A stretch of 64,000 nt of DNA, taken from contig NZ_JAWCUD010000003.1 of the NCBI RefSeq assembly GCF_032461945.1, positions 310,001-374,000 of the forward strand, in the 5' to 3' direction. The notes below the pieces were generated by a model that was given only the letters and a program-made list of their open reading frames with translations, was not told where the DNA came from and did no database searches. Source of the DNA: Paenibacillus_E violae. Lineage in GTDB: Bacteria; Bacillota; Bacilli; Paenibacillales; NBRC-103111. The translations under genes were made by a program, and so were the position numbers. Below, piece by piece: positions 26,049 to 33,767 of the stretch. How positions within the stretch are numbered: position 1 is the first letter of the stretch; each line of letters starts with the position of its first letter.

Positions 26049-27206
26049 TCAAGAAGATGCTAGCGACCTATTATCCACATTTGGTAAAATATCGTTTGCC
26101 ACCATTTCACCGAATGGACTGACGAACGCATATTTCTCTTTAGGCGCCTCCCTGTTGCTAAGTGGAAGTTTGGGAAAAAGCAGCTCTTCCACTCGGTAAG
26201 CTTCTTCCAAGTGAGGGTAACCGGACATAATGAACGTTTCAATACCCAGCTCACGGTACTCCAACATTCGCTCCGCCACCGTGTCCGGATCGCCGACCAA
26301 TGCCGTCCCTGCCCCGCCTCTGACGAGGCCGACACCTGCCCAGAGATTAGGGCTGATCTCGAGCTTGCTGCGATCTCCTCCGTGCAGCTCTGACATCCGC
26401 CTTTGTCCGACGGAGTCCATTTTGGCGAAGGATGCTTGTGCTTTAGCAATAGTCGCGTCATCCAAGTTCGAAATTAAACGGTCTGCAGCCGCCCAAGCCT
26501 CCTCTTCCGTTTCTCGGACAATGACATGCAGCCTTATTCCGAAGCGAACTTTCCTTCCGCTTTTTGCAGCTAGCTCCCGAACCGTCTCGATTTTTTCTTT
26601 GACTTGTTTAGGCGTTTCACCCCACGTTAAATATACATCCACATGATCCGCAGCGATTTGCTGAGCGATAGGCGATGAACCTCCGAAATAAAGTGGCGGG
26701 TAAGGCGTTTGAACCGGCGGATACATAATTTTCGCTTTTTCCACCGTGATATGAGATCCATCGAAGTCGATCTGCTTCCCCTGCATAAGCTGTCTCCAGA
26801 TCGTCAAATACTCATCGGTAAGCTCATAGCGAGTATCATGATCAAGCAGCAGTCCGTCGCCTCTTGCTTCGGAGGTATCTCCGCCAGTTACGATATTGAT
26901 GAGCAATCTCCCTTGAGACAACCTGTCAAAAGTGGCCGCCATCCTTGCCGATAAAGTCGGTGACATCAGACCTGGCCTCAGGGCGATAAGAAACTTTAAC
27001 CGCTTTGTAGCCGGAATTAGCGCAGAGGCTGTTACCCAAGCATCCTCGCATGATCTTCCGGTTGGCAGCAATACGCCGCTGAAGCCAAGCGTGTCAGCCG
27101 CCTTGGCAATCTGGGTAGCATAATCCAAATCTACCTCTCTTGCTCCTTCTCCCGTGCCCAAGTATCGTCCGTCTCCATGTGTCGGTATAAACCAGAAAAT
27201 TTCCAT
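26049..27206 (-). CDS. ssuD: FMNH2-dependent alkanesulfonate monooxygenase
   Basis: The 385-aa enzyme matches SsuD closely along its length: MEIFWFIPTHGDGRYLGTG at the N-terminus, PTGRSCEDAWV with the conserved cysteine, INIVTGGDTSEARGDGLL, FGIRLHVIVRETEEEAW with the active-site Arg/His region, and LWAGVGLVRGGAGTALVG. SsuD releases sulfite from C1-C14 alkanesulfonates using FMNH2 and O2. The start at codon 5 (27206) matches the family start. It is the first gene of the sulfur cluster after the terminator at 27233-27273. Neither SsuE nor SsuABC is next to it. Confidence 0.95.
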   Translation of the reverse strand: MEIFWFIPTHGDGRYLGTGEGAREVDLDYATQIAKAADTLGFSGVLLPTGRSCEDAWVTASALIPATKRLKFLIALRPGLMSPTLSARMAATFDRLSQGRLLINIVTGGDTSEARGDGLLLDHDTRYELTDEYLTIWRQLMQGKQIDFDGSHITVEKAKIMYPPVQTPYPPLYFGGSSPIAQQIAADHVDVYLTWGETPKQVKEKIETVRELAAKSGRKVRFGIRLHVIVRETEEEAWAAADRLISNLDDATIAKAQASFAKMDSVGQRRMSELHGGDRSKLEISPNLWAGVGLVRGGAGTALVGDPDTVAERMLEYRELGIETFIMSGYPHLEEAYRVEELLFPKLPLSNREAPKEKYAFVSPFGEMVANDILPNVDNRSLASS

Positions 27207-27232
27207 TATACAATCCATCCTTTCATCAAATT

Positions 27233-27273
27233 AAAAAGGAGACCTAATCCGCCCTATAAGGCAGAAGGTCTCC
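27233..27273 (-). terminator. Hairpin terminator between the HpaB-like gene and ssuD
   Basis: Arms GGAGACCT/AGGTCTCC with an inner GCC/GGC stem are followed on the minus strand by TTTTTAATTT. It lies 31 bp after the HpaB-like stop and 27 bp before ssuD. No clear separate promoter for ssuD fits in the remaining space, so the hairpin may act as an attenuator. Confidence 0.75.
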
Positions 27274-27303
27274 GGTTGTCCGGTTGACAATTCGTATAAT
27301 CAA

Positions 27304-28761
27304 TTAACTTCCATTCGCAGCTCCCCGCTTTGCCGACTCTTTAATGAGTTTCCAAATCGGAGCGGTTAAACTTTCTTTATCGTGAGTCAAATATTGATTC
27401 GCAAAACCTCGTACAGGATCCCCGGCGTAAAATCTCTCATACAGTTCATGTCTGGAACCAAGCGGGCTTCCCACCAAATCCCAGGCGAGCTTGAACAACT
27501 GCACCTTTTTCTCAGCACTAACCGTGGCTCCCTCGAAGTACTCGCTCATTAACTCAGATATAGTGCCATAGAAATCTTCAATACTAGAGGGGACTTGAAC
27601 AAACCCGCCACCGCCAATCTGCTGTAAAATCTCAACAGCACGTGGATAAAATTTTGTTCCTATATTTCTGGCCGTGTTTATATAGGACAACTCCGGAACC
27701 AAAACGCCGTTCTCATCATATTTGGCTTGTGCTTCAGAAGCAATGACAAGCGCCTTCATGGTATCGATTTGCGTCAACAACTCGCCAAGCTTCTCTTGAA
27801 TGTGGAGAAACCCGACTACACCAATCGCTTCCGCAACAGCAAATGTAACGCCGGTAATAAATTCGAGCTTCGCAACATAGCGCACGACATTCTGATGAAA
27901 CGCTAGTGCATTTGCCGTCGTATTCGCCCTAAGCGCCATGACCTTATCAGCATCACCATACATGAGTACGCGTTCCCAAGGAATCAAGACATCATCGAAG
28001 AACAAGACGGCATCCATTTCGTCATATCTTGCGCTAAGAGGTGCATCATGCGCTTTATCGCTCGCATAGGATTGCCGGCAAACGATATGAAGGCCTGCAG
28101 AATTCGCTGGCACTATTAGGACATGAGCATGCTCTCGATGGGCTTGTTCCAATTTGAGAAAAGAGAAAATAACAAAGTCATGCGTATACGGCGCACCAGT
28201 CGCAATCATTTTAGCTCCTCTGACTACAATTCCTTCGCTTGTCTCCCTAACCACATGCAGAAAACGGGATGCGATTCTGTTATCGTCCAATCCGCTCGAT
28301 CTGTCAATTTGGGGATCAATGATGGCTGTCGTCAAAAAAAGATCGTTGTCTCTGGCCGTTTCATAGTAAGCTGTAATTTTTTGCGCAAAACCCGGTTCTA
28401 ATCGATCGAGCTCGTGGCGTGCAGCGTACCATCCCGTTATGAAAGAACGGGCATAGTCAGAGAGCCGGCTCATCATGCCATTGCATTGTTTGGACCAAAA
28501 GGCGAAGGATTGGCTTCTCTTTGCAAGCTGCTCCGGCGTATAGGGAACAAGGAACGAACTGTGGGCATAAGCCTCCCTGCCCTTGATTCGATAACCTACC
28601 TGATCTCGAAGCTCAGGGTCGTCAAGCGAATCAAACAAACTTCGTATTGTTGATAATGTTCCGCGAAAGGCAGGATGCGTGTCGAGATGAGTGACTTTAT
28701 TGCCACCCAGCCATACCGTTCGGCCATCATTCAAACTTTTTATAAACCTTTCGCCTCTCAA
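27304..28761 (-). CDS. HpaB-type 4-hydroxyphenylacetate 3-hydroxylase family oxygenase
   Basis: The 485-aa protein has the HpaB N-terminal domain (LNDGRTVWLGG; YARSFITGWYAARHELDR; RGAKMIATGAPYTHDF) and C-terminal domain (LIPWERVLMYGDADKV; IGGGGFVQVPS). These oxygenases hydroxylate phenols with FADH2 supplied by an HpaC partner, which is not seen here. I place the start at a TTG (28761): AGGAG lies 7 nt before it and the sequence from there aligns with the usual family N-terminus; the in-frame ATG ten codons earlier lacks a site. A sigma-A promoter lies at 28824-28852. Confidence 0.9.
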   Translation of the reverse strand: MRGERFIKSLNDGRTVWLGGNKVTHLDTHPAFRGTLSTIRSLFDSLDDPELRDQVGYRIKGREAYAHSSFLVPYTPEQLAKRSQSFAFWSKQCNGMMSRLSDYARSFITGWYAARHELDRLEPGFAQKITAYYETARDNDLFLTTAIIDPQIDRSSGLDDNRIASRFLHVVRETSEGIVVRGAKMIATGAPYTHDFVIFSFLKLEQAHREHAHVLIVPANSAGLHIVCRQSYASDKAHDAPLSARYDEMDAVLFFDDVLIPWERVLMYGDADKVMALRANTTANALAFHQNVVRYVAKLEFITGVTFAVAEAIGVVGFLHIQEKLGELLTQIDTMKALVIASEAQAKYDENGVLVPELSYINTARNIGTKFYPRAVEILQQIGGGGFVQVPSSIEDFYGTISELMSEYFEGATVSAEKKVQLFKLAWDLVGSPLGSRHELYERFYAGDPVRGFANQYLTHDKESLTAPIWKLIKESAKRGAANGS

Positions 28762-28823
28762 GCTCTCACTCCTACCTTTTCGAAATTCCATAATTCCGAT
28801 GAATTAACTCAGGTATTGACTTC

Positions 28824-28852
28824 ATCATATCCATCCTACGCAGCCCGGTCAA
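28824..28852 (-). promoter_or_regulatory. Sigma-A-type promoter of the HpaB-like gene
   Basis: On the minus strand TTGACC and TATGAT are separated by exactly 17 bp, about 60 bp before the proposed start codon. Confidence 0.8.
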
Positions 28853-28948
28853 CAAACAAAAAGGAATAAAATGAAGCTTTTCGGACATATTGAATGATTT
28901 TGACTCGTTTATTTTATCAAACCAAACACAATCCGTTCAATTGTGTAC

Positions 28949-29554
28949 CTATAAACTCATAGCCTGATAGAAGCCAATTGATGCTATTCTGCTTAATTGA
29001 ATTGCCATATAGTTGGGTGAATAAATCATCCCTTGTTTTAACCAGTTTAAGATCATACCAACAATCCAAGATGCCATGCTTACCAGCAAAATATCCAATG
29101 GAATCGGCTGCTTCTGATCCATTCGATTATTGTCAACCCTTTGACCTATCGTGTGCTGGATCGTTTCACTCATACGATCTTCAAACCGTAAATGTGGCAA
29201 ACGGAAAAGCAGCACACGATAAATGGGTGCTTGCTCGGACAAGTGCATGAAAAGCAACAGGAAGTAGGGATCAGGGACTTCATGATGCGGTACATATCTC
29301 AATATTTGCGTTTTATTGTTTTCGTATAAACGGAATAACTCAGCAAGCTTATCTTTCATGATTTGTTCAAGCAGATCGTACTTGTCTTGAAAGTGGGTAT
29401 AAAAGGTGGATCGACTAATATCCGCAGCATCTGTAATATCCCTCACGACAATGTCCTCAAAATCTCTCTTATCACAAAGCGTCAAGAATGCATGGGTAAT
29501 ATGTTGTCTCGTTTTATGAACTCGGCGATCTGATCTTAGAGTAGTTATGCTCAT
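28949..29554 (-). CDS. TetR-family transcriptional regulator
   Basis: The 201-aa protein has an N-terminal TetR helix-turn-helix (HITHAFLTLCDKRDFEDIVVRDITDAADISRSTFYTHFQDKYDLLEQI, recognisable by the ISRSTFYTHFQDKYDLLE core) and a C-terminal TetR_C-like ligand domain of the YcgE/YxaF style. It is on the same strand as the HpaB-like gene, 187 bp upstream of it, and is the obvious candidate regulator of the flavin-oxygenase genes. Its own leader contains two inverted repeats (29566-29579, 29596-29611) that suggest autoregulation. Confidence 0.88.
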   Translation of the reverse strand: MSITTLRSDRRVHKTRQHITHAFLTLCDKRDFEDIVVRDITDAADISRSTFYTHFQDKYDLLEQIMKDKLAELFRLYENNKTQILRYVPHHEVPDPYFLLLFMHLSEQAPIYRVLLFRLPHLRFEDRMSETIQHTIGQRVDNNRMDQKQPIPLDILLVSMASWIVGMILNWLKQGMIYSPNYMAIQLSRIASIGFYQAMSL

Positions 29555-29565
29555 CTCCCCCTTTA

Positions 29566-29579
29566 CAACTAAATAGTTG
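29566..29579. promoter_or_regulatory. Candidate TetR operator
   Basis: CAACTAAATAGTTG has 6-bp inverted arms around AA and lies 12 bp before the TetR start codon, where a self-repressing regulator would bind. A second inverted repeat, TGTCC/GGACA, lies at 29596-29611. Confidence 0.45.
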
Positions 29580-29652
29580 ACACTTTAGCGAATTTTGTCC
29601 GATAATGGACATTTCCTGGATTTATGTTCCTTTCCTGAATTTGTTATATGTT

Positions 29653-29681
29653 ATCATAGAATATAATTCATAGTTAATCAA
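29653..29681 (-). promoter_or_regulatory. Sigma-A-type promoter of the TetR gene
   Basis: On the minus strand TTGATT and TATGAT are separated by 17 bp. The distance to the start codon leaves an untranslated leader of about 90 nt that includes both inverted repeats. Confidence 0.6.
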
Positions 29682-29713
29682 TTGGAATTATATAATTTAA
29701 CAGGGATAAACGA

Positions 29714-29936
29714 CTTCGTCGTCCACCTTTGAGGAACTACAGGCAGCTATTCTAGCAAAATAAGTCCGTTTCCGCGTTCAGCGGAACTATAGGACCTTAT
29801 TTGCCCGCCTAAACCCGATTTCTTCAAGAAAACGGACAAATAACGGCCCACAGTTCCCCTCCGCGCGAAAAAGGCGCTATTTCGTAGAAATAGCACCCTG
29901 TAGTTCCCACTGGGGAGGAATCGTTGGTAGACGAAG
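29714..29936. repeat. Intergenic palindromic repeat element of about 223 bp
   Basis: Four copies of the motif GGAACTRYRGG-N-TTATT-like sequence occur: direct at 29733-29751 and 29783-29802, inverted at 29838-29857 and 29888-29907. The ends carry imperfect terminal inverted repeats (CTTCGTC-NN-CCA at 29714-29725 and its complement at 29925-29936). An inner perfect 8-bp hairpin GCTATTTC/GAAATAGC is at 29876-29894. It has no coding capacity. The architecture suggests a MITE-like or structured intergenic repeat family. Confidence 0.6.
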
Positions 29937-29958
29937 CTCCCCCCCCCCCAAAGCATTC

Positions 29959-30945
29959 TTAAGCTTTCTTGCGATTTAAATGAACAAACGTAATCGCTAA
30001 AGCAAGCACGAGTACGCCGCCTTTGACAATGTCGAAGCCAAAATAAGGAACATTCAGCATCGTCAAACCATTCAGCAAAATCCCGATCAAAACAGCTCCG
30101 AAAAACGTTCCGATCACATTCGGCTTTCCGGCACCAAGCACGGAATAACCCACAAATACGGAAGCAACGGCTTCCATCAGCAAAGGAGCACCCGCGTCAA
30201 TTTGACCGGAACCTACACGAGAAGCATAGAGGATACCTCCGAACGCGGCAAAGATACCCGATAGCACGTACGCGGCCAAACGAATTTTATTCACGGAAAT
30301 ACCTGATAAACGGGCAGCTTCACGATTTCCGCCTGTCATGTACAATTGCCGGCCCCAACGTGTATACGTCAAAAATATATGAACGGCGATTACAGCCACC
30401 AGCATGAGAATAACCGGCACAGGAACACCGAGCAGCTTGCCTTGACCAATCCATAGAAACTCAGGCGTGAACTTCCCTTTAGCTACGGTCCCATCTTGGA
30501 AACGCATATTGTTATAGATGGAGAAGCCTTTCGTATAGGTCTTTTGAACGCCGCCGATGATGTACATCACAGCCAAAGTTGCGAGTAGATCCGGAATCCG
30601 AATCTTTACAATCAAGAGTGCATTCAAAAGTCCGATAACGGCTCCAATGATAAGCGGAACAATAATGACAATAATCAAAGGCTGTTGGTACCACACCATC
30701 AACGCCGCTGAACCTACCGTCGCCAACGAAACCGTCGAGCCTACGGACAAATCAAAGCCGTCTACAATTTGCGATAACGTCACCCCAATAGCAACGAACA
30801 TGACAATGGAAATGGAACGCAAAATATCGGCAATATTATCGTAGGTCATGAAATTTTCATTAATAATCGAAAAGACGACGATGACCAAAGCAATAATGAA
30901 TAACGCGCCATATTTAAAGGAAAAATCCAAGCTTTTTTCTTTCAT
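29959..30945 (-). CDS. Ribose-type ABC transporter permease (RbsC family)
   Basis: This 328-aa protein has eight to ten hydrophobic segments and the RbsC/AraH pattern (GVTLSQIVDGFDLSVGST; NREAARLSGISVNKIRL). It forms the channel of a CUT2-type monosaccharide importer. The start at 30945 is chosen because a GGGAGG box lies 10 nt upstream and it begins 1 bp after the stop of the ATPase gene; the earlier in-frame start overlaps that gene. The sugar is not determined. Confidence 0.92.
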   Translation of the reverse strand: MKEKSLDFSFKYGALFIIALVIVVFSIINENFMTYDNIADILRSISIVMFVAIGVTLSQIVDGFDLSVGSTVSLATVGSAALMVWYQQPLIIVIIVPLIIGAVIGLLNALLIVKIRIPDLLATLAVMYIIGGVQKTYTKGFSIYNNMRFQDGTVAKGKFTPEFLWIGQGKLLGVPVPVILMLVAVIAVHIFLTYTRWGRQLYMTGGNREAARLSGISVNKIRLAAYVLSGIFAAFGGILYASRVGSGQIDAGAPLLMEAVASVFVGYSVLGAGKPNVIGTFFGAVLIGILLNGLTMLNVPYFGFDIVKGGVLVLALAITFVHLNRKKA

Positions 30946-30946
30946 G

Positions 30947-32458
30947 TTATTCGGCCTCCCCCGCACTCGCATACGTTAAAATGAGATCCTGCGTCGCTTC
31001 CTCTCGGGTGAGCTCCTTCACAACAGAACCATAACTCATCACTATAATGCGATCAGCAATTCCTATAATTTCATTTAGCTCGCAAGATAAATAAATAATG
31101 CCTTTGCCTTCTGCCGCCAACTGCCCGATGAGGCGGAAAATATCGCTTTTTGCGCCAACGTCAACACCTTTGGTCGGCTCGTCAAACATATAGACGTCGG
31201 CATTCGTCGGCAGCCATTTGCCTACGGCAACCTTCTGCTGGTTGCCTCCGCTCAAATGTTTGACGACGCGGTTCGGATCGTTCGGCTGCACGCCGAGCTG
31301 CGCCACCATCTTCGTGGCGTGTTCTCTTTCCTCGCGCTGCCGCACGAAGCCCAGCGAGCTCAGCTTGCGCAAGATCGGCAGCGACAGATTACGCTTCACG
31401 GTCTCCTCTACGAGGACGCCCTGCTTGCGGCGCTCCTCGGGCACAAGCGCGATGCCGGCGCGCACGGCATCCCCTGGCTGGCGCAGCGAGAGCTTGCGGC
31501 CGCTAAGCCACACCTCGCCGCCGTCCGCGGCATCGGCGCCGAAGATCAGCCGGCTCAGCTCCGTCTTGCCGGCGCCGACCAACCCCACGACGCCGAGGAT
31601 TTCACCTCGGCGGAGGGCAAAGCTGACGCCGCGCACCTTCGTGCCGCGGCGCAGTCCCTTCACCTCGAGGAGCGTTTCGCCAATGGGCACATTGGCTTTG
31701 GGAAACTCCTCGGTGAAGGTCTTGCCCAGCATCGCCTCGATCACGCCGGCGATGTCCATGGCAGCGGCCGCCTGCGTGAGCACCTGGCGGCCGTCGCGCA
31801 TGATCGTGATCCGGTCGGACACCCGGAACACTTCCTGCAAACGGTGGGAGATGAAGATAATCCCCACCCCCTCCTGCTTCAGGCTATCCATAATCTGAAA
31901 TAGCCGCTCTGATTCCTCCAGACTGAGAGGGGCTGTCGGCTCATCGAAGATCATGATCTTCGCTTTGTGCGCCATCGCTCTGGCAATCAAAACAAGCTGC
32001 TTCTGCGAAATACTCAGCTCATCCACTTTGCGCCGTACCGAGAACGTTGCGCCGATCTTGGCAAGAATCGCTTCAGCTTCGCTATGCAGCTTGCGCCAAC
32101 TAACCCAAGCGCCGCCATGAACCATTCGATCCATCATCACGTTCTCGGTGACAGTAAGCTCAGGAACCAGCGCTGTATCCACTTCTTGATAGACGCAATA
32201 GATGCCTTGAGCCATCGCTTCCTTGGGCGTTTGAATCGATTGCGTTTGACCGCCTATGGCAATTTGACCGATGTCGTACGTGTATGCACCGGACAAAACT
32301 TTCATCAATGTGCTCTTCCCAGCTCCATTCGCACCTAACAAGGCATGAATTTCACCAGCATGCAGGTCAAAATCAACCTCCTGCAGCGCCTTTACGCCGG
32401 CAAACGATTTGGAGATGCCACTCATTTGCAATAAAGCTGCGCTATCCTTCCTCGACAT
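30947..32458 (-). CDS. Ribose-type ABC transporter double ATPase (RbsA/MglA family)
   Basis: The 503-aa protein has two nucleotide-binding domains, as in all CUT2 importers: Walker A GANGAGKST and signature ELSISQKQ-type in the first half, the degenerate VGLVGAGKT and LSGGNQQKVAVGKWL in the second. A stretch of unusually high G+C covers about 31290-31800 (45 of 60 bases are G/C at 31441-31500), unlike its surroundings, yet the reading frame stays intact. Confidence 0.94.
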   Translation of the reverse strand: MSRKDSAALLQMSGISKSFAGVKALQEVDFDLHAGEIHALLGANGAGKSTLMKVLSGAYTYDIGQIAIGGQTQSIQTPKEAMAQGIYCVYQEVDTALVPELTVTENVMMDRMVHGGAWVSWRKLHSEAEAILAKIGATFSVRRKVDELSISQKQLVLIARAMAHKAKIMIFDEPTAPLSLEESERLFQIMDSLKQEGVGIIFISHRLQEVFRVSDRITIMRDGRQVLTQAAAAMDIAGVIEAMLGKTFTEEFPKANVPIGETLLEVKGLRRGTKVRGVSFALRRGEILGVVGLVGAGKTELSRLIFGADAADGGEVWLSGRKLSLRQPGDAVRAGIALVPEERRKQGVLVEETVKRNLSLPILRKLSSLGFVRQREEREHATKMVAQLGVQPNDPNRVVKHLSGGNQQKVAVGKWLPTNADVYMFDEPTKGVDVGAKSDIFRLIGQLAAEGKGIIYLSCELNEIIGIADRIIVMSYGSVVKELTREEATQDLILTYASAGEAE

Positions 32459-32487
32459 CCGCCTTCACCTCTCTTAGCAATCTGAAA

Positions 32488-32514
32488 GTCCCATCGCAGA
32501 TTTGGCGATGGGAC
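32488..32514 (-). terminator. Intercistronic hairpin after the ribose-type binding-protein gene
   Basis: Arms GTCCCATCGC/GCGATGGGAC with a short loop lie between the binding-protein stop and the ATPase start. There is no strong U run, so it more likely protects or attenuates the message than ends it. Confidence 0.6.
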
Positions 32515-32528
32515 CCTCGTTGTTCCGA

Positions 32529-33626
32529 TTATTTTTTTTCTGCTGCTTTCAACCAATCCGTGTAGCCTTGTTGGCTTCCGCCCCAGCCTTTTACAAATTC
32601 GCTAAGCTGCGTTGTATTCACTTGTTTATCTTTTGGCAATTGCTCTCTGGAGACATACACAGGATCCAAAACAACTTTCTCAGGCGTTTGATCGCCATGC
32701 AGCTTTTGGTACAAGTAACGGACTTGAACGCGTCCGATATCTTTTGGATCTACAGCAGCAGACGCTACCCAAGGGCTTTTCGGATCTTGCAGAAGCTGCA
32801 AATCTTCATCGCTAAGGTCGATACCGTATACTTTAATTTCCGTACGGCCTGCTTGTTGAATCGCACGGGTAGCACCTTTGGCAAACTCATCCCAAGCTGC
32901 CCATACCGCTGTAATATCGCCTTTGTTCGGGTACTTTTTAAGAATCGCTTCCATTTGTGTTTGGGTATCCAAAGCAGGATCCTTGGCCGTTCCGAATGCC
33001 GCTACTTCTTTAATATCCGGGTATTTCTTCTGGAAAGCTTGGTAAGCTTCTTGTCTGCGCTCCATTGGGGCGAAACCGGCAACCCATACTTTCACGATAT
33101 TTCCTTTGCCGCCTGCATCTTTAGCCAACTGCTCCAAAGTTGCTTCGGCCATTTTTTGGTCGCCTTGCTCTAGGGAAGTAACACCTGGCACAGTGAGAAT
33201 AGAGTCGAAGCTAACAACCGGAATTTTCTTCTCGACAGCTTTTTTCACACCAGCCTCAAGTGCTTCAGCTGTTCCGTGGTCGATCAAAATACCATCGAAT
33301 TTCTGGTTAATGGCTGCATCCAGATTCGAAGCCATTTTGGCAAGATCCGTATCGGCAACAAATACCGTAACTTTCCCGCCTAGTTTTTCCACTTGCTCTT
33401 TCACACCTTCAACATATTGAGATGAGAACGTGCCTGTATTGAATTGCATAATAAGTGCAATTTTCTTTCCGCTTAAATCGGCAGCACCTTTCGCCGCTTC
33501 CGTTGCTTTCGCGCTTGCCGCCGGGCTTGCTGCCGCACCGCTGCTCTCTTTTTGTCCGCAGGCTGCAAGCAAACTTCCGAACACAGCTAAAATAACAAAT
33601 AAACTGATCAATCTTGTTTTTTTCAT
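32529..33626 (-). CDS. Ribose-type sugar-binding lipoprotein (RbsB-like, peripla_BP_4)
   Basis: The 365-aa lipoprotein has a signal peptide ending LLAACGQKES, an Ala/Ser linker, then a two-lobe periplasmic-binding fold (KKIALIMQFNTGTFSSQYV; FDGILIDHGTAEALEAGV; PVVSFDS). It captures the sugar for the RbsAC-like porter downstream. It is the first gene of the operon, with a promoter at 33713-33741. Confidence 0.93.
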   Translation of the reverse strand: MKKTRLISLFVILAVFGSLLAACGQKESSGAAASPAASAKATEAAKGAADLSGKKIALIMQFNTGTFSSQYVEGVKEQVEKLGGKVTVFVADTDLAKMASNLDAAINQKFDGILIDHGTAEALEAGVKKAVEKKIPVVSFDSILTVPGVTSLEQGDQKMAEATLEQLAKDAGGKGNIVKVWVAGFAPMERRQEAYQAFQKKYPDIKEVAAFGTAKDPALDTQTQMEAILKKYPNKGDITAVWAAWDEFAKGATRAIQQAGRTEIKVYGIDLSDEDLQLLQDPKSPWVASAAVDPKDIGRVQVRYLYQKLHGDQTPEKVVLDPVYVSREQLPKDKQVNTTQLSEFVKGWGGSQQGYTDWLKAAEKK

Positions 33627-33712
33627 GATTACCCTCCCGATCCTTGCTGTTCTCTATTTCCCCTATCATTTGTCGGATAAAATATACCAAGTTATCCAGT
33701 AGGAATTAATTT

Positions 33713-33741
33713 ATATTAGCATCGGTAGGTTATCTCGTCAA
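33713..33741 (-). promoter_or_regulatory. Sigma-A-type promoter of the ribose-type importer operon
   Basis: On the minus strand TTGACG and TAATAT are separated by 17 bp, about 90 bp before the binding-protein start codon. Confidence 0.7.
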
Positions 33742-33767
33742 TAGTTTTGATTGAAATTTTGTCCAAT

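Larger units (their letters stand above)
29555..29958. other. 404-bp intergenic region with TetR control signals and a repeat element
   Basis: No credible gene was found. From left to right it contains the inverted repeats CAACTA-AA-TAGTTG and TGTCC-N6-GGACA, the TetR promoter, an inverted/direct repeat element at 29714-29936, and an 11-C homopolymer at 29939-29949. Confidence 0.7.

Noticed and set aside
27207..27303. S-box or T-box riboswitch before ssuD
   Set aside because: The 97-bp gap is too short for either aptamer and shows none of their conserved cores; it only contains a simple hairpin.
28870..28948. Terminator of the TetR gene (ACACAA/TTGTGT arms near 28924)
   Set aside because: The stem is only 6 bp with a 9-nt loop and no U run, so it is not strong enough to list.
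31218..31903. Long plus-strand open frames of over 200 codons opposite the ribose-type ATPase gene
   Set aside because: They lie in the high-G+C part of a convincing ATPase gene with all its motifs intact, have no ribosome site and read as Arg/Pro/Ser/Ala-rich shadow translations.
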